Source: Serendipita indica DSM 11827 (Eukaryota > Basidiomycota > Agaricomycetes > Sebacinales > Serendipitaceae). Taken from it: a DNA stretch of 64,000 nucleotides. The stretch spans positions 117,361 to 181,360 of the forward strand of contig CAJVGD010000029.1 of NCBI GenBank assembly GCA_910890315.1, in the 5' to 3' direction. The notes under the pieces were generated by a model, which saw only the letters and a list, made by a program, of their open reading frames with translations, did not search any database and was not told where the DNA came from. Made by a program: the position numbers and the translations under genes. Positions within the stretch are counted from its first letter, which is position 1. The number at the start of each line of letters is the position of its first letter. Positions 47,889 through 59,256 of this stretch are shown one piece after another.

Positions 47889-48059
47889 AATACCATGCGA
47901 AGCCAGTTTCATATTGAGCTATTCGCAATAGGATATGACCAAGCTCTATCAAATTCAGCTGCAAGCAGAAGGTTCGCTCGATTCACATCGCTCTCCGACT
48001 CGTAGTGATTTTCCATAGTATGGAAAGTAGCCCGACTGGGGCCCGAAAAGCCTCGTCCA

Positions 48060-49223
48060 ATGGGGACTCAGCACAAGACGTGTCTACCAGGCACACGCGT
48101 ATCGATTCTGCAGGAAGTTCGACATTGGCGCCTGGACCCCAACGCGGACAAGCGCATTTTTTGGCTCTGCGACGTTGGCGGATCGGGCAAGTCCACAGTC
48201 ACGTTGACGATGTGCGAGGAGTGGGATAATGCCGAAGGTGTTCTGGTTGGTCGATTCTTCTTTTCGAAGAATGCTCGACAGACATCAGAGACGGATGATT
48301 TCTGCTCCGTCATTGCGGAAGATATCGGTGCTCGAAACAAGGCAATCCTAAAGCAAATAAAGGTGATCAAAGAAGAAGATCCTCACCTTCTCATACGAGG
48401 ACTGCGCCATCAGTTCACTAAACTCGTAGAAGAACCCTTGCAACTTGCAACGACGAATATTGTCCTTGTGATTGACGCAATGGATGAGTGCAACAAGGAG
48501 ATGAGGGGAGAGTTGATTAACCTACTTGTTGAGAAGCTTCCATTGATGCCTAAACTCAAACTCTTTATAACGAGCCGGCCAGAGCCAGACATCACCGCGA
48601 TACTCCAGGGTAGAGCAATTGTACGTGGAATGCATTTCAAGATGCATGGCAAAGAGCAGCAGTCCAACTTGGATGATATTAGGGCCTACGTCGACGTACA
48701 TCTCGTTGACCTGCTTACTGAGCCTCAGCGCTGGCAGATTGTAAAACGCTCGAATGGACTTTTCATCTGGATCACGACAGCACATCTTGAGCTACGACAG
48801 GCTCAAGGTCCGGCCGCAGTTGGCGCGACTCTCAAATCACTCTTGACGCGAGGCGAGGGCGGCGATATTAACCAGGTCTATACAAGCATCCTTCGTCGAC
48901 TACGACGAGAGCCGTCCAGCGGCACCATACAAGATTATGGGCACTATCCTAACCTTGTTCGAGCGGTGTCGACAGAGGTCTGGAGAATAACTGGGATTGC
49001 AGACTCTGAGCTAGAGCCGATCTTAGGGTCGATGCAAAGTGTATTTCGGGTGAAGACTGTGGTAGAGTTTCTACATCCGACGTTTCGAGAATACCTTCTT
49101 AGTCCATACAACGTGGATATGCCATTCGAGTCGACAGCAATGCAATCAGACTTGTATCTCTGTCCTCACAGTGCTTCAGAAGGATCTGAAGGAGGACATT
49201 TGCGGCATTTCCGTGCCGAATGA
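48060..49223 (+). CDS. NLR locus B: NACHT NTPase domain
   Basis: One open frame of 387 codons covering a complete NACHT module: CLPGTRVSILQEVRHW linker, P-loop CDVGGSGKST (about 48171-48200), GRFFFSKN, the Walker B region NIVLVIDAMDECNKEM, sensor LKLFITSRPEPD, GLFIWITTAHLELRQAQG, then winged-helix-like ELEPILGSMQSVF and VVEFLHPTFREYL. NACHT domains bind NTP and drive oligomerisation of STAND receptors. The frame leaves the ancestral path near 49161-49166, where one extra C (TGTCCTCACA) shifts it; the continuation VLQKDLKEDICGI lies in the next frame. Together with the flanking features this was one NACHT-WD40 gene. Confidence 0.8.
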   Translation: MGTQHKTCLPGTRVSILQEVRHWRLDPNADKRIFWLCDVGGSGKSTVTLTMCEEWDNAEGVLVGRFFFSKNARQTSETDDFCSVIAEDIGARNKAILKQIKVIKEEDPHLLIRGLRHQFTKLVEEPLQLATTNIVLVIDAMDECNKEMRGELINLLVEKLPLMPKLKLFITSRPEPDITAILQGRAIVRGMHFKMHGKEQQSNLDDIRAYVDVHLVDLLTEPQRWQIVKRSNGLFIWITTAHLELRQAQGPAAVGATLKSLLTRGEGGDINQVYTSILRRLRREPSSGTIQDYGHYPNLVRAVSTEVWRITGIADSELEPILGSMQSVFRVKTVVEFLHPTFREYLLSPYNVDMPFESTAMQSDLYLCPHSASEGSEGGHLRHFRAE

Positions 49224-50826
49224 ACCATATCCAAGGAATACGGACGTCATGGATCTGGATGAACGTCTGGAACGATTATGGACAAGTTGTCCGGCACTAC
49301 CTTATGCGGCAAAGTACTGGGGCTATCATGCATCCACTGTCGTAATGGAGGAACATGTGGTCCAGCCGCTGCGAAGGTTTTTAGAAAGCCAAATTTTGTA
49401 CCTCGTGGAGCTGTTAAGCTTGATGGGTCACATGCATCTTATTCGAAATTTTGAAGAGATACGGCGAAGTTGTGCACAACAAAGGTTCGGCGATGAAGTT
49501 GAGGTGAGCTAGTGCTATATATGATATGTCAATTAACCGTGGTAACAATAGGTATGCCGTGATATAGTTAGACTTGTACAGAGGAATCAAAAGACACTAG
49601 AGAGGAGTGCCTTGGATATCTACTTGTCAGGGCTACTATTCCTCCCTCGAAAGTCACAACTGTGGACAATGTACCAGAGCAGGTTTTCAGATCGACTACC
49701 AAAGATCACTGGAGGACCATCAGAGCATTGGCCTTCACACCAAACTTTGAAAGGACATAGCTATTACGTCTTGTGTCTGGCCTTCTCGCCAGACGGGCTC
49801 CGTCTTGCGTCTGGATCTGAGGATCGCACTGTACGCCTATGGGATGGGACCACCGGTGCAAGCCTTGCGACGCTCGAAGGACATACTGGGATTGTCTCGT
49901 GTCTGGCCTTCTCGCCAGATGGGCTCCGTCTTGCGTCTGGATCCGGGGATCACACTGTACGCCTATGGGATGGGTCCACCGGTGCAAGCCTTGCGACGCT
50001 CCAAGGACATACTGGGGATGTCTCGTGTCTGGCCTTCTCGCCAGACGGGTTTTGTCTTGCGTCTGGATCCTGGGATCGCACTGTACGCCTATGGGATGGG
50101 ACCACCAGTGCAAGCCTTGCGACGCTCGAAGGACATACTGAGATCGTCTCGTGTCTGGCCTTCTCGCCAGATGGGCTCCGTCTTGCGTCTGGATCCGGGG
50201 ATCACACTGTACGCCTATGGAATTGGACCACCGGTGCAAGCCTTGCGAAGCTCGAAGGACATACTGGGATTGTCGCGTGCCTGGCCTTCTCGCCAGATGG
50301 GCTCCGTCTTGCGTCTGGATCCGGGGATCACACTGTATGCCTATGGGATGGGACCACCGGTGCAAGCCTTGCGACGCTCGAAGGACATACTGGGATTGTC
50401 CCATGTCTGGTCTTCTCGCCAGATGGGCTCTGTCTTGCGTCTGGATCTGAGGATTGCACTGTACGCCTGTGGGATGGGACCACCGGTGCAAGCCTTGCGA
50501 CGCTCAAAGGACATACCTATAATGTCTCGTGTCTGGCCTTCTCGCCAGACGGGCTCTGTCTTGCGTCTGGATCTGAGGATTACACTGTACGCCTATGGGA
50601 TGGGACCACCGGTGCAAGCCTTGCGACGCTCAAAGGACATACCTATTATGTCTCGTGTCTGGCCTTCTCGCCAGATGGGCTCCGTCTTGCATCAGGTGGA
50701 TCTGGGGATGCACTGTACGCCTATGGGACATTGCCTTGCTTCAAGTTTGGGGCCTGCTTACACATCAATTCACCTTGCCCCCATTTGTCTTTCTCCCAGG
50801 ATGGACACTCACCTACATCTGGATAA
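49171..50826 (+). CDS. NLR locus B: linker and seven-unit WD40 propeller, C-terminus frameshifted
   Basis: Frame from 49171 (LQKDLKEDICGISVP, YAAKYWGYHAS) to 49503, a 48 nt intron (49504-49551), then VCRDIVRLVQRNQKTLERS and SHQTLKGH into the WD array. Seven complete 42-residue units follow the pattern GHTGIVSCLAFSPDGLRLAS, GSGDHTVRLWDGTTGASLATLE. They differ mostly in the three residues after GH, at SGSxD and at the residue before TV. Unit eight has a 3 bp insertion and one missing base (near 50710), so the frame ends in unrelated sequence at 50826 instead of a family C-terminus. One propeller needs about seven blades, so the array is of near-minimal size. Long frames in two other phases, one antisense, are by-products of the 126 bp period. 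Confidence 0.78.
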
Positions 50827-51342
50827 TGAAACGGCACTCAATGTCTCCCAGGATGGACTTCAGCCACACTCATTTCCTTGTCGGACTGTCAAGCCCAGCC
50901 TCAAGCAATTCACAGTAGCTCTGACTTCACGCCAGTCAGGAGCTTGGTCTGCTTGTTGTCCATACCGTAGATATATAGGATACCTGATGAATTTTGGGTG
51001 CATTGCTCACCAAATGCCAGATAATTGCCCTGGCAATGAGGGGATGGACGGGTCATGGTCATGATCATTGATTTGCAAAATTTTCCGATCCATGTGCCCA
51101 TCGCTTAACCAGATTCATGATGTATTACAAATTACGACCTTAAATGCAATCTATCTGAATTCAGATAATAACCAATGCAAATTGATGTTTTAGGCACGCC
51201 TGTCATGGTCCTGCAAGTGTTGGCGCTGATTGAATGCTCATGGTAGCAGTCAAGGCAATAATTGGGGTCTTCTCTGCCCTAGCCTGATAATCCTGGTCTC
51301 ATCAGCCAAATAACTGGCACTGTACCATCCCTTTTCTCCCCC

Positions 51343-51502
51343 TGTTGATTCCGTTGATTCTAGGACGCGTGAGGTGAGAGGCAAGACCAGTAAGGTCGGC
51401 GGCATCGTCCCGCGTCCCTAAATACATTGGTTGACGTGAGCTATTACTATTGGACTAAGTCTATTTAGTGAGCGCTAAGATTCAAAGGTAAACCTTTAAC
51501 GA
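51343..51502 (-). repeat. Copia LTR, left copy (element 3' end)
   Basis: About 160 bp, starts TGTTGATTCCGTTGATTC and ends near CCTTTAACGA (degenerate terminus). It has a single copy of the GGACGCGTGAGGTGAGAGGC module. Confidence 0.85.
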
Positions 51503-51523
51503 CCCCTGACCCTGTGACTTTGC

Positions 51524-52904
51524 TCATGGACTGAGTACGGGCATGAGGTGAGAATCAGACCGAGCATTTGACAAACTGTTCGAACTTGATGCGGCCTGTG
51601 GTTTGGTGAAGATGTCGGCAACATTGACGACTCCAGGGACATGAGCAACACAGATTTCATTATTGGCAACTCTCTCGCGAATCCAGTTGAAGCTACGGTG
51701 AACATGCTTCATGGTGGACTGATGTTCTGGGTTCTTGCAGCAACTTGAATGGCAGAGGCGTTGTCAACAAATAGGGTGGATGGATAGGACGCAATGTCGT
51801 AGCCAATTTCATCAAGGAACGACCGCATCCAGATCATTTCGCACACGGTGGTGGAGGCTGTTGTATACTCCGACTCGGTTGATGATAGTGATGTATGGCG
51901 CTGGAGTCGGCTACTCCATTACAGCGCCACCAATTGACATGACAAAACCGGCTGTTGAGCGGGTATTACCAGCGTTTCCACCCAGATCGGCATCACTATG
52001 CGTCGTGAACAGTTCGTCGGAGTTGGGTTTGAGGCCGTAGGTGAGCTTGTACTTCGTTGTTGTGCGGAGATATCGCAATACCCGTTTGAGAGCTAGCCAG
52101 TGTGCTCGTCCAGGATTCTCGCTGAACCGACAGAGCACCCCCACGGCATATGAGATGTCTGGTCGAGTGGCAGTGGCGAGGTAAATGAGCTTTCCAAGGG
52201 CCTCTCGATAGGGTACATTCTACATTTCCAACTTCTCCTGCTCAGTTTGTGATGAATCCTTGGTCGAGAGGAGTGGCTTTTCAGCCATAGGCGTGTCGGT
52301 GCCATTACAGTCCTGCATTTCGTAGGTTTCGAGGATCTGTTCGATGTACACAGGCTGAGAGAGAGAGATGGTATGGGATTGGCGATCGCGCTCGAGCTTG
52401 ACACCAAGTAGGAATGAGGTAGGGCCTTGGTCATGGATCTTGAAGCGTGCTTTGAGCTCATCCTTCACCATTTGAATGGCTTCGGATGACTTTGATGCAA
52501 GCAGTAAGTCATCGACATGGACTGGTACAATGATCTTCACACTGTCGCGTTCATAGATGAAGACACTGTGATCGCTTTCGAGACGTTTGAATCAATTTCT
52601 GATAGGACAGTGTGTAGCTTCACAGACCAGATGCGAGGCCTTGTTTGATTCCATAGAGGACCTTGAGAGTTGAAACCCAGCTCGTGCCTTCATAGCCCTC
52701 GAACTCGACTCCTTCTGGCTTTCTCATGTAGACTTCTGCATCAATCTCACCATTGAGAAAAGCGGTTGATATGTCTACTGACTCTAGCTCCCAGTCTTCA
52801 AGTGCTGCAAGTGCTATGATGGTGCGAAGGGCACCAAAGCGAGCTGTTGGTGCGAAGGTCTCTGTGTAGTCGATTCCCTCTCGTTGTGCGTATCCCTTGG
52901 CCAC
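51524..52904 (-). pseudogene. Copia reverse transcriptase and RNase H region
   Basis: Pieces in order: MAKGYAQREGIDYTETFAP and SVDISTAFLNGEIDAEVYM (RT core, 52904-52620), then IIVPVHVDDLLLASKS with the catalytic Asp pair (52540-52220), FLLGVKLERDRQSHTISLS, then RVLRYLRTTTKYKLTYG and HSDADLGGNAGNTRSTAGF (RNase H, 52144-51911), then CVAHVPGVVNVADIFTKP (51712-51524). Frames change between pieces, so no functional polyprotein is encoded here. Confidence 0.9.
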
Positions 52905-52961
52905 AATGCGTCCCTTGTACTTGCTAATAGACCCGTCAGCATCACGTTTGATTTTGAATAC

Positions 52962-55104
52962 CTAACGTGAGCCGATAGCCTTTTTGCCTTGTGGGAGTCG
53001 CACAAGCTTCCACGTGCCGTTTTCCAGGTGAGCTCTGACCTCTTCTATAGCCGCTTGGACGTACTTGTCGCCGTCAGGGCGTTTCAGAGCTTCTCCTAGT
53101 GTTGTTGGCTCGCGGCTTGTAGATGTGTTTAAGGCAGCTTCGACGCCATCAGCAATGGGAATGAGGATATGATCAGGCGCTTCGAAATTCGGCTTAGGTC
53201 TCCAGCGTCGAGTCTTAGTTGACACATGAGAGATGGAATTTGAGGGTAAGAACGCTTCTTCAGCAGCTAATTGGACATTATCTTCGTCAGAGCTCTCATT
53301 TAATCAGGTCCGAGTCAGATTCAGTCAAGGTGCCTGGCTGCCGCGCAATTGTGTGTCGTCGAGCTGGGAGATTTGTAGGACCTTCTCGAAAGTGGTATGA
53401 TCAGTGAGTGCTCAAAGTTCGCGACTCAGGCGCTGTGGGGCTGCGGGTTTAGGTGTGCTGGCTCTGGTGTGGGTGGGGGACAGGCTCGTGAGGCAGGCTC
53501 GTGAGGAATAGGTGCAGGTACAGGTCGCCCTGCAACGTAACAGGAGGGTGAGTATTTTGGAGGTGGAATGGATGATGGAGAGGCGTTGATTTCCTCGAGA
53601 TCTGGCAGCTGGATGTAGTCGAGAGGTTCGGAATCGATTCCTTTGCAAACGAAGTGCCTGGAAAGACTCTCTCATCGAATACAGCACTGTCGCTGTGTAT
53701 AATCTTTCGTGTCTGCGGGTTCCAGAACACCCAGCCAGGGCGGTCAGATGGATACCGAAGATACACTTGTCAGTGTGCGAGTCGAGGCATCACGCTGCGA
53801 TTTTGGAATGAAGACATAGGCAAGACATCCAAATATTCGAAGGTGATCAACACTTGGAGGTTCACCATGCCAATGTTCATACGGGTTTCCCATTGTGAAC
53901 TCGGGCACGGTTGAACTCATGGACAGTGGCAAGTGCAGAAGACCCCAAAAGATGGTGGAAGGTTTGATTCTGTAAGTTTAGTGATTGTCCCTTCTGCTAT
54001 CCATCGGTTTGCTCGCTCGACTCGTCCATTCTGCTCCGGTGTTGCCACTATGGTGCGTTCTCTTGTAATACCAGCGGAGATACAGTACTGATCAAACTCT
54101 TTGCCACTGAACTCGCCGCCTTTATCATCTCGCAGTACCAAAGCGCTGGTGCGTCTGATTCTCAGCGAGCTTGTGGAACTCTTGGAACGCCTGAATGCTC
54201 CATCTTTCGAGTGAAGGAGTGAGCGTGACAAATTAGATGCGTCATCTACCATAGCCATCCAGTACTTGGCACGGTGTGGCATGGACTCAACATTGACTGG
54301 GCCTTTTAATCAATAAAGACCGGTCTAATGGAGTGGTGGCGTGAGTCGCTGGCGTTGTATGGGGTGCTCGGTTTGCTTGCCCGCAATACACGGGGCGCAT
54401 ATAGGGTCTGGCTTTGCATTTGAGTCCAGCTTGAGCCCGTTGACCAGATTATGGCGGATTAATATGTCGACTCCGTCCTGGTGAAAGTGACCAAGGCGGC
54501 GATGCCACAGCTCTCGGTCCAGCTTGAGTGTACTCGCGATATGTGCCTGCTCCGACGTGAGAACTCGTCCGTTGAGGTAAGCAACGCAGTTGTCATCAAT
54601 ACGAGCTGTCATTCGGAGTTTAACATCAAGGTAGAACTCCATTTGTTTCGAATTAATGCGAATGTCATATCCTTCTTTGCGTGCCATTGAGAGAACTGAG
54701 ACGAGATTCGATTGTAAGTCGGGAGCAACGAGGACATTAGGGAAAGTAACGAGATCAGAACTAAAGTAACCATCTATCCACGGCTGAAACACAACGTCCC
54801 CTTCTCCAGTGGAGAAGATCCTTTCACCATTGGCCAGTTTGATCGACCTGACCAAGGGGTGGAGCATGGTAAAGTAACTTTCGTCACTTATCATTGTCCG
54901 AGTAGCCCCTGTGTCGGCGTTCAGGTCAGATCTAGCCGTAGGTGGTAAGGGGAGGGCCCTTGCATGAGCGGCATGAGCATTTGGTACAGTAGTTGATCCG
55001 TCTGTAGTGCTGGCAACACGTGCGGCCTCTTGCTTGCGACGAGTCGCTTCAGCTTCGACCAGCACTGAGCAGCTGTATGGTTCCGTTTGCCACAATGATC
55101 GCAT
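52962..55104 (-). pseudogene. Copia protease and integrase region
   Basis: From 55104: LNADTGATRTMISDES (aspartic protease site), SNLVSVLSMARKEGYDI, the gag-pre-integrase motif ELWHRRLGHFHQDGVDIL and CAPCIAGKQTEHP. From 54282 the integrase core with DDKGGEFSGKEFDQYC and PEQNGRVERANRW. From 53766 the integrase C-terminus LRYPSDRPGWVFWNPQTRK and DSAVFDERVFPG. From 53225 the linker TLGEALKRPDGDKYVQAAIE leading to the reverse transcriptase. Several stops and frame changes interrupt it. Confidence 0.88.
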
Positions 55105-55701
55105 GTGGCACCTGGCGTGCGTTCAGCGGCCGTGGGCTTTGGTCGTGAGTGGCAGGTGTACCGATAAGCAATGGGCTGGGAAGTGGCTGCGGAGTGCGAT
55201 GGCTGGCTGCGAGTTCCTGCGCTGCTGATTGTCCTCGTTGACGAGCTGCATCTATTACATCTCGGTGAGATTTGGCTGGCAGAGTAGTGAAGTTCGGACG
55301 TGAATCGATTCAGGCGGGATCATGCGGAGGCTCGACATCATAGCGAGGTCGTTTAGTAGTGCGTCTACATCGTAATTTGTCGTCCATAGTGATCTAAATT
55401 GCTCCTCGAGGGCATTGGTGGCGGCTGTGATCGACGCCAAAGGCTCTCCTTCGGTCTTCGTCTTGGTGAAGAATGCCTCAAGCGCATTGAAGCGGGTTGC
55501 TGATGTCTTTGCATTGTGAATAGACTCGAGTTTATTCCACATTGCGACCGGATCCCTTTTGAGTTTGCGGATCTGGCTCATGTTGGTCTCATCGACAGTG
55601 AGTGTGATGGCTGCGGAGGCCTGTTTTGCGCGGCGTTTCCATTCGTTAGCATTATCGGCGACGTATTGTTTGTAAGAGGTTGTTGAGTGTGAAATATCCA
55701 T
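55058..55701 (-). pseudogene. Copia gag region with zinc knuckle
   Basis: An open frame from 55701 to 55255 (NEWKRRAKQASAAITLTVDE, DPVAMWNKLESIHNAKTSA, LNDLAMMSSLRMIPPES) resembles copia gag. In another frame near 55060-55105 lies CDHCGKRNHTAAQC, a CX2CX4HX4C zinc knuckle. The frame break between the two shows decay. Confidence 0.82.
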
Positions 55702-55850
55702 CTATCTTTTTTGAACATGCGAGGTAGTTGCCCGTTGTGAGGACTGGGATCGCACTGAAATCTTTTGTAGACATGTTTGTGTAGCAGTGGGTGCGCGGAG
55801 GCGAGATTACTGGTAAATTTGATCCTTAGTGCAACAAGAGGCTCATAACC

Positions 55851-56051
55851 TGTTGATTCCGTTGATTCTAGGACGCGTGAGGTGAGAGGCAAGACCAGTA
55901 TATAGTGTGGCAAACCTAGGACGCGTGAGGTGAGAGGCAAGACCAGTAAGGTCCGGCCGCATCGTCCCGCGTCCCTAATGAGTTACGACGATATTACTAT
56001 TGGCTAAGTCTATTTAGTGAGCGCTAAGAGTCAAAGGGTAAACCTTCAACA
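55851..56051 (-). repeat. Copia LTR, right copy (element 5' end)
   Basis: 201 bp, TGTTGATTCCGTTGATTC to GTAAACCTTCAACA, with perfect TGTTGA/TCAACA termini. It contains a 46 bp internal duplication (GGACGCGTGAGGTGAGAGGC occurs twice) that the left LTR lacks but the solo LTR at 34332 shares. Confidence 0.88.
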
Positions 56052-56314
56052 TCCCTTTCTAATTTTCAATTTAGAAGACCAGAGTTCGTATCTGTGATGC
56101 TTGAAGCAGCGGCATGTTAGATTCAGCGACGGTGGTCACGGCAGTCAGGTTGAATCAAGGAGGCGCTGTATGTAAATCTGAGTATTTTTCTTTTCTCCTC
56201 TCCTTCACGAGTCCATTTGAAGTTCCTTCATATTTTAGAATATCGATGTGAAAAGACAGGGATGGAAGGATTAGACGCTGGCCAGTCTCTGCTGGTTGAG
56301 AACTGGTCCTTGAG

Positions 56315-56673
56315 TGTGAGGTTCACAGGGAGAACTCACCAGTACGAGAGAGCTATATGCCAGGCCAAGTGAGTAATGCTTAGCTGGGGCGATGAGTTCA
56401 CCATCTAAACCTGTTTATTGACGGAGGGTATCGACGTGGGAGGTACAGGAAAGAGTCTGCTAGTTAAGACATTTACATAGAGTCTTATATAGCAAGGTAA
56501 ACATTGGAACGAGGAAAGAACGATGGAAGCTAAGCATGTGCTAAGGCCGTCGCTATGAGGTATATGCAATGGAGGCTATGAAGAGAAGGGTAATAAATGT
56601 GGTATGGAGTGGGTAATGAAGTGTCACGGGTGCAGTTACGATGTGTGACGAGGAGACATCCTCGGTTGTTACA
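56315..56673. repeat. Solo LTR (family 2) with target duplication TTGAG
   Basis: Starts TGTGAGGTTCACAGGGAG and ends GGTTGTTACA, 359 bp, flanked by TTGAG on both sides (56310-56314 and 56674-56678). It is the uninterrupted sister of 33376-34011. Confidence 0.9.
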
Positions 56674-57033
56674 TTGAGCTACCAACCCTTGGGTTTTGTA
56701 ATATCTTTCACAAACTATTATTGGTCCGAAGAAATGGATTAAGCACGGCCTACAATATTACAAGATAAATACGAGCTACATGCTCGACTCCAAGGAAATC
56801 CACTACACGAATAGAGTAGATGAGCTACAAGCGAGATCATAGGACGCAGTGTGTGCGCTGGTGCTCCAGCGCAGCAACGACGAGGGCGAAAAGGGCAAAG
56901 TAGAGGCAAGGCTGGATGAGGGCATCCATCTCCTTTTCCGTCTGTATGAGTTCCTTCCACGTCGCCCCCATCCAGCCATCTCCCGACGAAGTCTCCAATC
57001 AGACATGGCTTTTGCGCGTGATAGAGTTGCAGC

Positions 57034-58200
57034 CTAGACACGTAGATTAAAGGTGCGGTTGGTGAGTTGAAAAGAGCGGCGGCTCTGACCTGTCCTTGAG
57101 AGCAAGACCGTCAAGCGTTTGGAGAGTGGTACCACAATCATCAAAATGGGCCCATGCCCGTCTTGGCCTGGAAGAGTCCGCGACATTGCAGCACTCAGAA
57201 GGCCGAAGAGGTGCAATACCAATCCAATTCGTCGAGCAGCCTCTACGTCCGTTTCTGGGGTTGGATGAGCCACCGAGCAAATATCGTCAACGGTTGTGAT
57301 AGACGCTGCTACTGCTCCGCACTCTGGTGTGCCAGTATATCGGATGAAGCGGTCTGAGAGCACCAGCGATCCGAAGAGGTGAACTTTGCACTGTGAGCGC
57401 GTCACGGAGACTCTTTCTTCATGTTGCATGCTCAGATTGTCCAGGAGCATGTAAGTATTGGGGTCCACAGGCAGCACTTCGTCGTACATGTTGATCGTCG
57501 GAAAATAATCGAGTTCGGATAAAGATGAACCTGCCCATCCTGTGTGTACGCAATGGCAATGATCATGTAAAGATGGCCGCCATAGGTGAGTCCCCACCAC
57601 GGCAGGTCGGTATCTTCGAAATCTCGCGGGTTTAGTGTGCATGGCGCATATTGTAAGCTGTTTGTCCGAGTGTCAGATGCACTCTCTGAAAGTTATCAAT
57701 CGTCTGACCTTCGCAAGATGGCCCAACAACCTTCGTACTTCTGAGTGTCGTTGACAGGAAACTGATAGACTTCTTGTCGGTCATGTCTTCCACGTGATGC
57801 CGAAACACGATTGGTGCCTCGTCTGCCCAGAGAAGCACAAGGCATGATGTCGTGCTCCCAATCTTGTGGTCGTGCAGCCGGTCACGATATTCCGGTCAGT
57901 GGTTTGGCGCTGCAACCATTTGATATTAACTCTCTCCAGATGGAGCAAGAATCGCCTGATTCCACCAGGACTGTCCTCATCATCAAACGCTCGAAAGCGG
58001 CCGATGTCGTGAGCTTCGTTGCTATTCGCGAGATGCCATAGCCAGACTGAGAAAGAGCGTTTGAATGTTCCTGGGATTAGTGTCCATAGCACCCAGGAAA
58101 GCGAGTCCGGATCAACTGGTCGAGTCGACGCAAATCTCGTGCGCCAGATCATCGCGCCGGACGACTAGTGCTTGGACATGATCTTGGACCTGTAGAGCCA
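57034..58200 (-). pseudogene. Unknown minus-strand gene, frame not continuous
   Basis: Protein-like segments in different minus frames: SLSWVLWTLIPGTFKRSFSV and HLANSNEAHDIGRFRAFDDE (from 58152), LVLLWADEAPIVFRHHVED and CEGQTIDNFQRVHLTLGQT (from 57838), LDYFPTINMYDEVLPVDPN and CKVHLFGSLVLSDRFIRYTG (from 57642), then a tail rich in RRIGLVLHLFGLLS. This could be a multi-exon gene with tight introns or a decayed one. I do not recognise the family. Confidence 0.35.
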
Positions 58201-58239
58201 TGGTGCAGAGTATCAGTATAGTCGTAAATTGGCTCCTTC

Positions 58240-59256
58240 AATGCACCAGACCTTGGACCTGCCAGGAAAAAGGTAGTCGCACCATACCGTGAGAAAAATT
58301 CGACGACATCAGCTTTTCTTGGTCCGTCTCATCACGCACGACGGGGACAAACCTTTGGTAGCGAGCCACAGGTAGACTTGGTTCGCGTATGACGCGTTTG
58401 ATGGGAAAGATGGACGTGGTTGCGTGTAAAATGGCTGTTATTTTGGTCTCCAATCCTCATCCCTCCGCTCAAGCTGCGCCTCGGCGCTTGAATTTGCGAC
58501 TCATGTTGTCCGCAGCGAGTTGTCGGTCAGTCTATGTCCCGGCAACATCGTCCCGAACACCAATTATCCACGTTGAACCCGCTCGTCAACGCAACCAGGT
58601 AGGTTGCCGCCCAGGGATTTGGCCGAGCGATGGAACGGACCAAGTACGAAATCACCACCTTGTTGGTACGTCGTTCTATTCTGATCCGATCTCAACAGCT
58701 CACATATAAAATTCTGGTGTCGGCAGGTATCGCTCGATTCGGACGCATGCTTGAGACGACGCGGATCCAGGGCGATGAGCTGTACGCGGACAAATGGGGC
58801 CGACTCAAGGATTTTGGCACAGGGTTGTTCAACACGCTCGAGTTCCATGCGCAGTATGAGCCTACAGGTAGATGCCTAATGGTTGTGCAACGGGACGATT
58901 ACACCCGGGTGAGGACCCGTGACCGAGGTCGGGCTCAGGGCGCTGCATACGCGTTTGCGCTATCCGTTGCCGTATACAGAGGCGTTTATGGGTTGCGCAG
59001 AGACCCACGGGGACGAGCTATGTCTTTGTCAGGTGAGAAAGGCTCTTGGATTCGGGTTCGAGGTCATCCCACGTTCACTTGAGCAGTCCCTAAATAACCA
59101 TCGTACGCCTACTACGTGTGAAACTAAGTTCATGAACCCTGGAACCGAGCTGATGGTTCACAGACCGGCTGTCAGGTTCCAACCCGCAGAGGCACTAGAG
59201 ACTGGCCGGCGCCTGGTCCTTGTTCTCCATCTTTTCAGGCTGATACCTCGCACAAA
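58240..59256. other. Stretch without a supported gene
   Basis: Plus-strand frames at 58630-59082 and 58919-59260 (for example GRMLETTRIQGDELYADKWG) may be coding remnants, but no motif or consistent splice pattern was found. It precedes NLR locus C. Confidence 0.35.

Larger units (their letters stand above)
51343..56051 (-). mobile_element. Decayed Ty1/copia LTR retrotransposon (4.7 kb)
   Basis: Two LTRs in the same orientation bracket gag, protease, integrase, reverse transcriptase and RNase H pieces in copia order (GAG-PR-IN-RT-RH), read on the minus strand. After the right-hand LTR (5' for the element) comes GGTTATGAGCC on the minus strand, a plausible primer-binding site. Coding parts are broken by many frameshifts and stops. 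Flanks (CCCCC on the left, TCCCT on the right) do not give a clean target duplication, in contrast to the solo LTRs in the window. Confidence 0.92.

Noticed and set aside
49706-51064. Long alternative frames over the WD40 array of locus B, including a 261-codon antisense frame
   Set aside because: Same by-product of a 126 bp period. The phase giving canonical WD motifs is the real one.
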